A DNA stretch of 64,000 nucleotides. It comes from Auriscalpium vulgare (taxonomy: Eukaryota; Basidiomycota; Agaricomycetes; Russulales; Auriscalpiaceae). The stretch lies in contig JAHBBC010000027.1 in the NCBI GenBank assembly GCA_019915015.1, positions 248,001 to 312,000 of the forward strand, in the 5' to 3' direction. A program made the position numbers and the translations under genes. Below are positions 11,642 to 22,894 of the stretch, piece by piece. A model generated the notes under the pieces. It was not told the origin of the DNA and searched no databases. It saw nothing but the letters and a program-made list of their open reading frames with translations. How positions within the stretch are numbered: position 1 is the first letter of the stretch; every line of letters begins with the position of its first letter.

Positions 11642-12220
11642 TACAATCTGACATGCATCTCGTCGTAGATGGGACAGCCGGCGCCGCGGGGGCAGCGTCG
11701 GGCGATATACTCGGGAAACGCAAGGCGCGGCCCGCATCGAAAGGGGGCGTATCGACGCTACCCCATGGTTGATGTCGTACGCTTCGCTTGCAGCTCTAGT
11801 CAATGTAGGCTAGTAGTGGAATCCCGCTCGCGCGTGCGGCGATTCAGTCGGTCACAATCAAATGGATTATCTTTCTTTTTCGTGTAACTTACTCGGAGAA
11901 GTACATGCCAGAGATTACCGTGTTGGCTGACACCTTTAGCAGCACGCTCGGAGCTGTTCATGACGAGGCGGTTGTGTATAGCGGGCCATGCGGGTCGGCG
12001 TTGCAACGGCCGGACCCGAAGATACGAGCGGCGCTTGAAATGGCGCCACGCGATACCGGCGAGCTCGCTGTCCGCGTCAACGTCAAGACGACATCAACGT
12101 CGCTCTCTCTCTTCTACAATGCCTGCTTTGCACGCCCGACAGCTATGTTATACCTACCCTGTTTTCTGCCCACTACTGCCTATCCGGATATATAGCGACG
12201 CCCATCGCGCACTTCCGTCG
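11642..12220. other. No gene recognised
   Basis: This is the downstream flank of the Zn-cluster gene. Short open frames (11669-11887, 11905-12195) show no motif. A tract with ATCTTTCTTTTTCGTGTAA near 11869 could be part of a 3' untranslated region, but I cannot place a transcript end. Confidence 0.3.
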
Positions 12221-13050
12221 ACACGCGTCTATGCATGCTCATGGTGCGTCTGTTTCTCTTGTCTTGTCTTATTGCGCAGTTCCGTTGACGGAATGCACAG
12301 CGCCTGTATGCCGCTTGCTTCTGCTCGATCACCGGTGACCTCTCAGCCTCCTTCGCTTCGCCTCCGGTCGATTGGAAAAATGGATAATGACACCGCGGGC
12401 GGCCCCTTGGTGCGTAGTCGAGTCGCTATCCACCGCACAAGCTTATCTGTTGCCTTGCAGGCATCCCGCACGTTCGAAGGAACGCCCATCCTGCGGGCGT
12501 GCTCAGTTCCACCCGCGGCCATCCCTACACGCCTGTCGCCGGCCACGTCCGTCCTCGGGTATGCAGCCTCGCCCAACGCTGTACGTTCAACTCTTTGATA
12601 CCTCACGCACTGACCCACCTCTCCTATGTGCACTGAACCATTGCGCAAACGTATGCTGCATTTGAGCCCATTGTTTCTATGTCGATGGAGCGACAACCGG
12701 ACACCGCGGCTTCCGAACCTCGTCGCTCTCGCGCGCCACAAGCGGTCCATACACAAGACGATGCGCCACCGTCGGTCCTTCATGTAGCGGGGGCGTCGTA
12801 GCCGTCCGCCCTCGGCCACATCGCGGCAGCCTGTACCGAGGCAGGTTGTATGCGCGCACGGCGCCAGCGCATGTCTGACTTTCCCCCACACGAACGCGAC
12901 GGGAAGCAACTCTGCTTCGAGGCGCGCGCAGGACGTGATCGACGTTCCCTGGGTACACTTGTAGTAAATTATATCAGGTCTTATATGCAATTCAGATGCG
13001 CTCGCGCATGGTCTTCCATCTTCCGTACGATAGGAATTCAACGTGCTCGA
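12220..13050 (+). repeat. Dispersed repeat R2/R4, copy 1
   Basis: Similar in the same orientation to 32400-33075 and, inverted, to 23650-24480. Part of it also matches 26222-26560 inverted. Landmarks in order are 'TTGCGCAGTTCCGTTGAC', a 'GAATGCACAGCGCCTG'-like block, 'GTGCGTAGTCGAGTCGCT', a 'TCTGTTGCCTTGCA' block, then 'TGTAGCGGGGGCGTCGTAG' and 'GCATGTCTGACTTTC'. No intact ORF is shared by the copies. Confidence 0.55.
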
Positions 13051-13330
13051 CATACGTTGATATCACGGGGTCTGTCGGCCAGTCGGCCCGATCGCGCGGC
13101 CCGTGTTGATTTGTTACTACCATCGCCGCGACGATCTCGGCTTCTCCTCGCGCTCTTTATCTCTCTGATTCTCAAGTGCGCCGAGCAGAAGGCTTCAATA
13201 TGTCGAGCGCAAGACGTGGTCGGTGTTTAGGCTGCTGTCTGCGCTGGGTTGTGCTGGGTTTTGGCGCTCGGTGTTGGGGCTACATAGGCGCGTAACCGTT
13301 GTAGCCTCTCGTTTCGGAGATCCTTCTGAC
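13050..13330 (+). repeat. Dispersed repeat R5, copy 1
   Basis: Similar to 55050-55290 in the same orientation and to 33420-33690 inverted. Shared landmarks are 'GGCTTCTCCTCGCGC', 'TTGGCGCTCGGTGTTGGGGC' and, at the start, a 'GTTGATATCACGGGGTCTG'-like block. It directly follows an R2/R4 copy here, and it is close to one at 33.1 kb in the opposite relative orientation. Confidence 0.5.
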
Positions 13331-13589
13331 ACGGTCCTCAATCGTACCAGACATATGCTCCGGAGTCTTACAGGACCATGGGATGGAATGGAGATGTAAT
13401 CTGCACCGTGAGCACCACGTGTTGCGCTCGGGTGCGTAGCCTGGCCGGCACTCGGAGCTACGTCTCATTTCGTTTGGTCCACGTTGTCGTCACTTACCGC
13501 ACCGTTCAGGTTGCCGGCTTAGATGCTATAAACACACGTTACTCTTGTAAGTCCTTCGCCACGCTGATTTACGTGGAACACCGTGTTAA

Positions 13590-16500
13590 TAGGCACTATA
13601 CCAATCGTGTCGGGTACGCCTCGTGCGCCGGTGTGCTCTGCCAGATATCGAGTGCTGACGCGCTCGTGAAACACAGCGGGCCGCTTTGTCGGATACAACA
13701 TGGTGCCGAATAATGTACAGTATTCTCGCACCATCACACTGTCCACTTTTCTGTATAACACTGCTGTGGGGAATTTGGAATATATGTGCGTTGAAATCGC
13801 AAGCTATCGTGTCTTAGAGAAGACGTGGCTTGCAAGGACAATAATCGTGATGTTTATTTGCAAAGTCTACGAAAAACAAAGGCCTCGTACTGCGAGCGAG
13901 GACATTACATCGAATCGCTCGCTCGCACCTCGCGCGCTGGCCTCTGAAAAGGTCGGCACAGCGGCTGCGCATACACACTGGTGCGATCCGCCGATGCCAT
14001 TACCTCTAACCTCCAGCCCCCTCGCGCGAACATAGCGGCAGTTGTATGCGCGGGTGATGTGTCATGTGGAGACCGCGCACGCGCACACAACCAAGGCCGT
14101 CTCCAGCTGCGACGGAAGAGGCAACGGGGGCCGGGCGATTCGCTGGAGAAGCGTCAACAACGTCTGATAGCAACATCAGAGAAGAGAAAGCACAGCAGCG
14201 CCGCTCACATGCTGCATGTATCCCCGAGTAGGCAACTACCAATGCCGGAGATGAGCAGCGCCGTCGCCCATCACGAGTCCTCGACGTGCGAAATCTAGCT
14301 CGTCGTCTGAGGAGCACAGACGGTCGGCACATGTCGCTAGTCGGGAGGCAGCCAGACGAGGCCGGACGAGCGCAGTAATTCGGCGTGGCCATGCTGTCAT
14401 CCTAGAGCCGCGGGTAATGTCAGCCTAGCCTGCGAAAATTGATAACAGCGCACCGTGCCGGCAATTCGCTCTCGCATATGGCGTTCTCAGCTCAGTAGCT
14501 CGACGTCTTGTTTGGTCTTGAGCTTGACTGGCGGTGCCGCGTGCACAGAATCTACAGCTCGAGCGTCCAGGTCCAGGCCCACCCGGCGTCCTGCAGCGAC
14601 CTGTGTCGTCGTCTCCCTGCTGGTGAGCATTGCGAGAAATTTTCGGAGCTAGTGAAAATGTAGTGGAGATCGACGGCCGACGAGGCAACACGGCCGAGAC
14701 CGGCGAGCTCGTACAGAGCTGAAGGGCGCGCAGAGTCAGCAGAGCCAGCCTGAGAGCCTATTGAAGCAAACGCACCGTATATCCCATGCGCTTGAGCGTG
14801 CACGATGCTACCACGCCGAGCCGGTTGTGGGCTGTACGCTTCGAGCAAGGAAAAAAGGAACGACATAAAGCACGCACCCTCCAGTGAATACGACGCCGCG
14901 GACGCCAAACTAGCCCGACGAATGACGTCGTGTCGCATAGCCAGAACTAGCCCTGCAAATAACTTCCGCAAGGTCAGCGTATTACTCGTCGACATCGTGG
15001 CCCATTGACTTACGCTGCCAAGAGATCACCCAATCATGCCTTTGCTCGTCCCCCAGGCCGTATCTTGGCAGCTTTTGACGAGTGGCGTCGTGCACGAAAA
15101 CGCGCATTTATTTTTTCGCCAGCTATATACCCTTGGGCATCTCGGGCTCCATAATCTAAAGGCGACCGCGGATAGGGCAATCGTCGCGGACTCTCGGAGG
15201 TCGTTGTGCACGGTGACGGGCCGGTCAGGAACGTCCTACGATAACAAGCCGCAGCTAGCACTAACGACGCAGAGTCCGTTCTAGATGTACCGATCCATAT
15301 AAAACATGATTTGCGCACCGTCGCCCTCGGGCAAGGCATTTGCGATGGCTGGATGTGCGCTATACGCGCTGTCTGCGCCGAGGAAGTTGCGGGTGGTGTC
15401 AGTCAAGCATCGAGCAGGCGAGAGAGTTTAGCGTACGTACGAGATTGTAGGCGCGGGGCTACCACGCGTGCCCGCAAGAACTTGCATTCTTCTTTTCCAC
15501 GCCAATGATTGCGGTTAAGACCTAATGCGATGTGTCAGCTCGGCCGGCATGGGGATGTACCTCTGGTGAGCCTCGCGCGGTAACGCTGCTGCGTCCAACG
15601 GCCGTGGCGAGGTCTTCCAGAGGAGCACGCGCCGGGCGTCCACGAGCGTGGCTGGTATCGACCTCCGCCTAGAGCAAAGATAGACAGGCCCTCCGTGCTC
15701 CAGCCCATTGGATGACACAGGAAAAATGGCCGGACTGCCCTAACGTGGCATTAATGGATGATGCTACTAACCAGAGAGTTATTAGCCTCGCAGTGCGTAA
15801 GGGCAGCTATTTACTTACCCTTCGCTCGACTGCCTCTTTTTGCCGCAATTTTGGTTGACTGCAGGTACCGATAATTGACGAGCCTGGCTCCTCGTCGAGC
15901 AGAGTAATGAATCCTAAAATTTGAACCGTCAATCATAGGTTAGGAACGCGCGGCCAAGTAATCGCGAGAGCGGCGCAGCATAGTGCATGGAATGCAGTGG
16001 AGGAACGAACCCGCGTCGTGTGCACGATGAAGCAAGCGCAGTGAATGTGCGTTATCAGTGTCAGACGCCTAGGCGCCACCAGCGGACGAGGTGCTGTGCA
16101 GCCCCATCGCAAACGACACGACAAACCGTCGCACAACTGGCACCCATTCTGCCACACGTGGAGCGCCGCATGCATAGAGACTCTCCGGGATTGTGGTGAG
16201 GATAGAACTAGAAGATGAGGGACGTACTTCTGGCGAGCGACGGCACATGACGGATAGGCTCTGACAAAAGATCTGAAAGACGAGCGATCAGTAATCGAGT
16301 GGGGTGGAGTACGCTGCGAGCGCACCTAGATCGTCTCTGCGTCCCTTCGAGGCCGTTTGCTGAGTCGATTGTCGTCCGACCAGCCTGCTTAACTGACATC
16401 GCCTTTGCGCAGTTCAACCGCATTGTGGTTTCCGATAGCGCGGTTCCTTTGATTATGTTTCGCTGAAGGATTTGTCGCGTTGTCAGGATGGTTGTTTTAG

Positions 16501-16760
16501 CCGTGGATTGAGTGGAAAATGAAGAGTGAAGGAAGATGCTGCAGTCGAAGAGGCCGGAGGCGCTCGAACCAAACGCCACGCCTATCGGCAAACTCCGGGC
16601 TCTCTCGCCACATACTACTACCACCTCCCTGCGCTCTGCTTCCGAGGCCAGTCCTACTTCATACGCTGCTGACTTTGTCTCTAGTACTAGTATCAATCTC
16701 CTATGTCCGACCATCTTGGATTTGGATGTTCGTGGCGCGCTCCTTGGGCGCCCAAATTAA
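13590..16760 (+). repeat. Left arm of long inverted repeat
   Basis: The whole segment reappears in reverse complement, in the same internal order, at 24630-28320. Matched landmarks: 13600-13690 with 28230-28320, 13740-13900 with 28020-28190, 14770-15005 with 26924-27165, 15300-15530 with 25880-26110, 15850-15960 with 25430-25520, and 16310-16460 with 24915-25080. The best stretches are nearly identical (translated pieces differ at only a few residues in 120). Other parts are more diverged. Its last section (16180-16740) is an inverted R1 copy. No transposase was seen in it. Confidence 0.8.
14552..14995 (-). pseudogene. ORF conserved between the two arms (left copy), function unknown
   Basis: An open frame beginning MSTSNTLTLRKLFAGLVLAM is nearly identical to the one in the right arm (26924-27286) for about 120 residues, then diverges (the right copy stops early). 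The segment ACGCTGACC..TTATTTGCAG at its start looks like an intron branch site and acceptor, and GAGGGTGCGTGC like a donor. The true coding unit may therefore be a spliced exon starting LVLAMRHDV. Fragments of the same exon occur at 31.7 and 63.3 kb. No domain is recognised. Confidence 0.3.
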
Positions 16761-17708
16761 CCTAGCATCGTGTGCAGACAGCAAAAAACCGTATGGTTCC
16801 CCTAGGTGCGTGCCGTTGCGAACAATATCACAGGACCGGTTCATACAACCAGTGATGCATCAGCTCAGCGCCTCGCAACCCGACGTGCCCGCCCACCCTT
16901 CGCTTGACCAAGAGTCATTGGTTAGGCGCAGCTGGAGCTGAACACGGCATACGCGCGATGTCACGGTCTGCGCGTCGTAAGCGCAACGAACGCCTGGAGT
17001 GTGGGGATTATGCCTGACCTGAGGGATAGATGCATGCGTCTAGGATGAAGACGACTGGGTGCGTGGACACTACATGCCAGAACGCCGCCGTACTCACTTT
17101 GCACGGCTCATAACCGCATTCAGGATCGTCCGGTGCATTTCGAACGCGCACGCGGGCCCATCTACTTGCGCGCTCTGATGCGCACGGCGTCCACAATTGC
17201 CGACATAAGGCATCTCTGAAATATCGGTCCTCGCATCAAACCTCGCATACAACCAAACATATACGAGCGATGGATCCGGTCTCGCAGCGGGATTATGTGA
17301 GTTGGTTTTGCAGTACGCGGCTCTTTTTACTCTGAAGACATCCGACACATACAGGAGACATATTTCGGGCTCCAAATAATGACTCGGTGGTCGTGCGTTG
17401 GGCCGTGTGTATAGGGCACGGGCCGCGCGTATACTCCGGTGGACCTTAAAAATCCTATCGGCAGAGCCCCTCCTGCGTGACGATTTGCGGTCCAGGTGTA
17501 TATCATTAATTCATCGACAAAGACAGCTACAGCGGGAAATTTTCTTCTCCCGTTAATTATACGGTCGTTTATTCCAGTAACTATTGACGCTACAACCAAT
17601 GATATTTCAGAAACATACGAAGCAAGTAGCCTCATACTAGTCAAGTCGCTCGAGTTCTGCCAGAGATCAACGTTCTCACGCGTTTAAAATACCGCAATAA
17701 CCTCGCTC
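16761..17708. other. Flank inside the inverted repeat, no gene recognised
   Basis: The sequence becomes more AT-rich towards 17.5 kb. The minus-strand open frames at 17094-17375 and 17327-17644 have no recognisable motif. It includes the 3' side of the minus-strand F-box gene, but no clear polyadenylation signal was identified. Confidence 0.35.
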
Positions 17709-19778
17709 TCAGGCGATCTGAGGGAGAGCTAAAAACAGGGCCAGCCTCTCATCTGCATCGTCAACACGTGCATCCTCGCCGTCCTGGACCGCATCCCCGC
17801 CGTCCTGTACCCCGTCGGAGCCCTTCAACTGAAGTCCCTCCGCGTCGACGAGCTGCTCCACGGTCCTTGCTTCTCCGCCGATATCTTGATCATCTTCATG
17901 GGCATTCTCATCGGCCGTCTGAGCGATGGTAGCAACAGAGTCGTCTGCGCGTGCTCCTGTCTCATTTGCGTCGTCAGAGCCTCTCGAGCCGTTGCTCTGA
18001 TCTTCTCCAGGAGCCGCCGCGCCGTCCGATGCCACCGCTTCCGCAGGCTCATCATTGCCTTCGTCAATGCTCTCGGGGTCCGGGACATTGTTTTCAGCGC
18101 CGGAAAATGCCTGCTGTTTCTTGTCCGCGGAATAGAAGGAGCCCGGCCGATCAAGCTCGCCAAGCGCAAGCATGAACAACTGACGCCGTGCAAACGCGTT
18201 CAGAGACTCCCTGTTTCCTGAAACACCAGATGTCTCGAATCCAAATAACGTCTGCTCCGTATTCTCCAGGGATGACTCGACGCGAAGCTCCTCGTCACCG
18301 CGTGCACGCTGGAGGTGGCCCAACCATCTCAATTGACCACAGGAATAGATCATGTTCATGTCGAACCGGTCCGTTGATTGAGGTAAGACGTTGAAGAAAC
18401 TGAGTATGGCCTTATTGATGGAGAACGTTTCATCAGTTCCGACGTTCAATGTGAGCGAGAAATCGGGATGTTGTCCTTCGTCCCGTGCACCGACAGTGCG
18501 CCATGCCTTGAAGATAATACGCTCAGTGGAATGATTGGCGCCGACGGTCTTCTTGGGATCAAGGTGAACGTCGACTTCTAAGCATTCGAAGCGGTCTGTT
18601 GACTGGATGGCGAAGACAGGGAAAAGGCTGTGGATATCCGGAATTCCAGGTATCTCGCAATATGAGTAGGGCTGAACTTCGATATTGATGCAAGAGCATG
18701 CAGGTCCAAGTTCGAGAGAGCTAAGCATCGCGGCGACCGAATGGCCTTCCCCTTTCAGCGTCAAGTGCCTGAGCTTCCAGAGCTTGACAGGAACACGTCT
18801 TGCCTTCCAATCTTTGGGAGTCGGTACCTCCATGATCTTGAGGGCTTCCAGGTTGGTCATCTGCGCGAGTACAAGAAGGACCTTCGACTGATACAATTTG
18901 TCCTCACCCCAGAAGCCTCCACTCGGAAGGTTGCGCAGGCAGACACTCACGAGTGTGCTGCAATTGACGCTGTCCCACCCCTCAAACCATGTTTCATCCA
19001 ACGTGAGTTTCGATAGATTTGGCGCATTGTTTCTGAGTGCGGGCGCAGTCGATAGATCTGGCGCATGATACGCACTGAGATGTAGTGTGAGCTCCTTCAG
19101 CTGCGGCGCGCTTGTGTCCACAGCGTGGTTTAGGCCCCAAAGATTGCCTTTGATGTGCAGATTCGTGACACGATGAAGGATACGGCCGACGGCTTCAGTA
19201 ATGTTGAACTCTCGTATCGCTGTGTCGCATATGCCGGGGACTACAATCAGGGAGGCCTTTTCCCCCGCCCGTCGCGCAGCCTCTTCGACCCATTCCGGCC
19301 CCCATCCAGCATCGATTCTGCTCCACAAATGAGGTGCTTCGAGCGCAGCATGCTTCCAGTCTTTGCACACATGTGTGACAGTGAACCAGTGCCAAGGTTT
19401 GTGCTGATATTTGTGGTGTGGCGGGGGGAGTACGTCGACGCAGGATTCGAAGATTACTGATAGAATATTGGGGGAAAGTTTTGAGATGGGAGCAAGCTTG
19501 TTGAGCAGTGAGTTCAGCTTGCGCAGCCGGACCTGAACTTCCCGGAGTTCATTTTTGATATCGTCTGGGTCTTCTGCGGTACGTGGCCGGTCATATGGTT
19601 CGCTTTGAGTGCTCTCCTCGGTGTCGTTGAGACCTGAGCAGCCATCGTGCCCTGGTTCTTGCAGGGTACAATGAGGTGCCACACTCTTGCTGTCGATGAG
19701 TGATGCGCTGTCCGTGTCCACCAAGTCACGACCGTAAAAATCAAGAAGTACGCCGGGGCTTGCTTCCGCTGGAAGCAT
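17709..19778 (-). CDS. F-box/LRR-like protein with acidic C-terminal tail
   Basis: A single-exon gene of 689 residues. F-box proteins link substrates to SCF ubiquitin ligases, and that role is inferred from the family. The F-box lies at about residues 95-160, with ISKLSPNILSVIFESC and WHWFTVTHVCKDWKHAAL, the layout common in mushroom F-box proteins. It is followed by a leucine-rich region with many 'L..L.L' strands. The last ~120 residues are strongly acidic and of low complexity (DDANETGARADD, DGVQDGGDAVQDGEDA). I start at the ATG at 19778 because an in-frame GTG at 19856 sits directly on a TATATAAAAAG box. The gene is divergent from the F-box gene at 20.2 kb, with which it shares the WHWFTVT.VC..W module and the acidic-tail layout. 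Both lie inside the long inverted repeat. Confidence 0.85.
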   Translation of the reverse strand: MLPAEASPGVLLDFYGRDLVDTDSASLIDSKSVAPHCTLQEPGHDGCSGLNDTEESTQSEPYDRPRTAEDPDDIKNELREVQVRLRKLNSLLNKLAPISKLSPNILSVIFESCVDVLPPPHHKYQHKPWHWFTVTHVCKDWKHAALEAPHLWSRIDAGWGPEWVEEAARRAGEKASLIVVPGICDTAIREFNITEAVGRILHRVTNLHIKGNLWGLNHAVDTSAPQLKELTLHLSAYHAPDLSTAPALRNNAPNLSKLTLDETWFEGWDSVNCSTLVSVCLRNLPSGGFWGEDKLYQSKVLLVLAQMTNLEALKIMEVPTPKDWKARRVPVKLWKLRHLTLKGEGHSVAAMLSSLELGPACSCINIEVQPYSYCEIPGIPDIHSLFPVFAIQSTDRFECLEVDVHLDPKKTVGANHSTERIIFKAWRTVGARDEGQHPDFSLTLNVGTDETFSINKAILSFFNVLPQSTDRFDMNMIYSCGQLRWLGHLQRARGDEELRVESSLENTEQTLFGFETSGVSGNRESLNAFARRQLFMLALGELDRPGSFYSADKKQQAFSGAENNVPDPESIDEGNDEPAEAVASDGAAAPGEDQSNGSRGSDDANETGARADDSVATIAQTADENAHEDDQDIGGEARTVEQLVDAEGLQLKGSDGVQDGGDAVQDGEDARVDDADERLALFLALPQIA

Positions 19779-20243
19779 CGAAAATGCCGAGGAAGTGAGG
19801 GCGAAAGTAAGGCGTGATGAAAGGAGGAGGAGTTGTGAGCGGACGAGAGTGAACACTTTTTATATGGCCCGCAGATTCTGAGAACAAGAAGACCGTGCCA
19901 CGCGACAGCACAAGAAAATTTTGTTCGGATCCCATCGTCACAACGTGGAGAACAATAATTTCTTAAACAAAGCCGCGAGGCTCCGTGCCGACAGCTTTGA
20001 CCATCGGGGCTTGGACCATATCATTGAAAACATCAGTACGTGTTTTTGTTGGTCTATTATTGCGACAACAAGGGCTGACTCATGTCGCCACAGCGCTCTT
20101 GTACTCAGAACGCGGACGACAACGTGTTGTTCTAGCCGCTGAAGTATAAAGGTTCGTCGAGTTCTCATGCCCCTCACGCAAATCTCCCGTCCTTCACATT
20201 CCATCGTCTTTAACAGCACCATCGATCATCTCTGCAAGAGGCT
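19779..20243. promoter_or_regulatory. Divergent promoter between two F-box genes
   Basis: This 465-base spacer has a TATATAAAAAG-like box near 19857-19867 on the minus strand, facing the left gene. A GTATAAAGG box lies near 20144-20152 on the plus strand, facing the right gene. Each sits roughly 80-100 bases from its start codon. The two F-box paralogues may therefore be controlled together. Confidence 0.6.
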
Positions 20244-22685
20244 ATGTCCACGCTAGCGGACCAAGACGGGCTGGCGTCTTCAGAGCACGGCGGCCAGGAC
20301 GGCCAGTGCCTCAGCGCAACCCGAGCCACCATACCGTCCCTACAGTCCAGCAACCCTGCGGCAACCGCCTGTGCCCTCAAAACGTCAGGGCAAAGCGTTC
20401 TCCATTTGATCGCAGGGCCGGACCCGGTGGAAGAAGTCGCCACTGAGTGTAGCTCGGACGAGCCTTTTCAGCAAGATTCAGTGGCTGGGGTGTCCATCAC
20501 TGTGGTCCAAGCAGCCCGCGCAGACTCCGAGTCGTTGTCAATGCAGAACACTGCCGTTGCCCTTGATGTCGTCTCTGAAGATCCATTCCAGGACATCACC
20601 ATCCATAATATTCCTATGCTGGAGTCGGACAAAGCCAAGACGATTGAACAGTTACAGAACGATTTCATTGACGTCTGCCCTGATGTCCTCACAGCGGCAT
20701 CAAAGACTGACGCTATCTCTACTCTTCCTGTGACAAGCATCACTGCGCCAATCTCCGAGGAGCTTACTATACAAGAGAGGATTCGCGACCTCAAAATAAG
20801 GGAGCGTATTCTATGCGAGAAACTAAACAAATGCAATCCTGCCTCGCGGTCCCATCTCCCCGACGAGGTACTCTTCCGCATTTTCTCATTTTGCCCAGAC
20901 ATCCGCCTTGATGTCAAGGAGGAAGACCAAAGCCGTGACTTCATACCCGAATGGTCCTACTTGGAGTCTTGCCCTCACCATGTGTGGCACTGGTTTACCG
21001 TCACATACGTGTGCAGGGAGTGGAGACGGGTCGCGCTCACCAAACCAGCGCTATGGAGCACGATTTCCATTTCATGGGGGCCGTTGTGGATCCTGGAGGC
21101 CGTACGCCGAGCGCGGCCATCCGGAAGCCTGATTCTTCATCCTGGAGTAGGCCCGTTTGAATACCGCCTTCCGGCGACGCCCCGCCATCTCGAAGTAGTC
21201 AACGATGTCCTTGACTGCGTCAGGTCGGAGTTGCGTATCGAGCTCGAATCTCGCGATGTTTCTGCCCTGAATATTCTTGCGGCACCGGCTCCACTCCTCG
21301 AGAAGCTAACTGTGGTTAACCGGGGAGGGGCCGTGCAAGCAGCTGGACCTATTCTTCGGCAACATGCACCGAGGCTATCAAGTCTTGCTCTCGATGGCGT
21401 ACTATTCACAAACCTGAACGGCCCAACCTGGACTAATATTGTTGACATACACCTGCGCAATACGGGTTACACCCTGGGTAACGGCCTGAGATGGGGTAAT
21501 TTGAGTCAAAGCCACATTATTGAGGCGCTCGCACAACTGCCCAGCTTGCAAATCGTCGAGATCAACGACGTGCCGGCCCTGGAGAGCCGAAACATGGATC
21601 CGCCTTCGCTCAAGATTGGGAACCTGTCCCGTCTTACTCTCACTGGCTACGTTTACTGGGTTGCGGTGATGCTGCGCTCTCTGAGCCCAGATCCTAGGCA
21701 TGTTAGAATCAATGTTAAAACTCGCAGCTTCGACCATAAAGAAAAGACCACGGATTCCGACAGCTACTTCATCTTCCCCATCATATCCAAACTCTTTGCC
21801 GATTCAGACGTCCAAATTGCGAAATTGGATCTCAGAATGTACACAGACGATGACGATATTGACTGGACTTCTACTATCCTGAAGTTCAGAGCATGGACCG
21901 AAGACCAGAAACTTTATCCCACTTTTGCACTGGCGTGGGAGGTTGGCATCTACGAAGAACCTCCCACCAGCGAAGCTGTTGTGTTGATTCTCGATGCTAT
22001 GCCAAATGTTCCAGAAGTCAACCTCAACCTCTTTTACACGTGGACGCAGAAGAAGTGGGACAGACTCCTGGAGCACGCAAGAAACATCGGGGTGCTCTAT
22101 GTAACCGCATCAATGAAAAACCTGGAGCATTTAGTCGCTGCCTTCAGGACTCACGCGATATATCAAGGCAACTTCCAACTCGTTTGTCCACATTTGCGAA
22201 AGGTCGGGCTTGCCGTGAGGGAGAGAGATTTGGGGGTTGACGAGTCCGGGCCTGAAGACCTTGCTTGTGTAGATCCACCTGTGGCATCAAATAGTGCACA
22301 TGTAGAAGATGAAGATGAAGATGGACAGACCAGTTCTGGTCAGTCAGACCAGCAGCATGGGGACCGGGGCGATAGCGGCGAGCATGGAAGTCAGGATGTC
22401 GACGAAAGCGCTGGAGACGATACTAGCAACGGCAACACCACCAGCAATGTAGATGATGTCAGCGACGAAGACGACAGCAGCAACGTCAATGAAGTCCATG
22501 ACAAAAGTGGAGATTTTGGAGGCTATGGGAGCAATAACGAAGGAGCTGGAGATGTAGACAATGGTGATCTTGCTGACGACCCAACTCCGGAGTGGATGGA
22601 CAATCTGGAGGAATTCTTTGTTCAAGTTGATGACGAACGAAGCAAGGCTGGCTTGCCAAGTATAGATTGGTGGTTTAGCTACTAG
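20244..22685 (+). CDS. F-box/LRR-like protein with acidic C-terminal tail
   Basis: A single-exon gene of 813 residues. After a ~190-residue acidic and serine/threonine-rich leader and a short basic helix (RDLKIRERILCEKL), an F-box runs from about residue 204 (SHLPDEVLFRIFSFC) to 270 (WHWFTVTYVCREWRRVAL). A leucine-rich repeat-like domain follows to about residue 670. The C-terminal ~150 residues are acidic and repetitive in D, E, S and N (DEDEDGQTSS, DDVSDEDDSS), ending in WWFSY. It would act as an SCF adaptor if it behaves like its family. It resembles the divergent neighbour at 17.7 kb and the gene at 56 kb. The start is the first ATG after a TATA-like box at about 20147. Confidence 0.85.
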   Translation: MSTLADQDGLASSEHGGQDGQCLSATRATIPSLQSSNPAATACALKTSGQSVLHLIAGPDPVEEVATECSSDEPFQQDSVAGVSITVVQAARADSESLSMQNTAVALDVVSEDPFQDITIHNIPMLESDKAKTIEQLQNDFIDVCPDVLTAASKTDAISTLPVTSITAPISEELTIQERIRDLKIRERILCEKLNKCNPASRSHLPDEVLFRIFSFCPDIRLDVKEEDQSRDFIPEWSYLESCPHHVWHWFTVTYVCREWRRVALTKPALWSTISISWGPLWILEAVRRARPSGSLILHPGVGPFEYRLPATPRHLEVVNDVLDCVRSELRIELESRDVSALNILAAPAPLLEKLTVVNRGGAVQAAGPILRQHAPRLSSLALDGVLFTNLNGPTWTNIVDIHLRNTGYTLGNGLRWGNLSQSHIIEALAQLPSLQIVEINDVPALESRNMDPPSLKIGNLSRLTLTGYVYWVAVMLRSLSPDPRHVRINVKTRSFDHKEKTTDSDSYFIFPIISKLFADSDVQIAKLDLRMYTDDDDIDWTSTILKFRAWTEDQKLYPTFALAWEVGIYEEPPTSEAVVLILDAMPNVPEVNLNLFYTWTQKKWDRLLEHARNIGVLYVTASMKNLEHLVAAFRTHAIYQGNFQLVCPHLRKVGLAVRERDLGVDESGPEDLACVDPPVASNSAHVEDEDEDGQTSSGQSDQQHGDRGDSGEHGSQDVDESAGDDTSNGNTTSNVDDVSDEDDSSNVNEVHDKSGDFGGYGSNNEGAGDVDNGDLADDPTPEWMDNLEEFFVQVDDERSKAGLPSIDWWFSY

Positions 22686-22894
22686 CCTGTAACACTGATT
22701 TATACAAGATTCATATGTAGTTCACGCGGACTCGGAGTGATCAGGAGAGAAAACTCACTGGGGCGTCTTCTGCGGCCACCAGCTGGTAGAACTTACTGTG
22801 TCAAGTCCTGTGCAGGAAATTAAGGGTAAATGTGCTGTGCGCAGGTAGGCGCAGACGAAAGGTTTCCCCAGTGCCAGTATGCGTTGAGTTCAAG
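22686..22894. other. F-box gene 3' flank
   Basis: A short spacer between the F-box stop codon and repeat R1. It contains TTTATACAAGATTCATATG just after the stop, consistent with an AT-rich 3' end. No other feature was seen. Confidence 0.3.
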
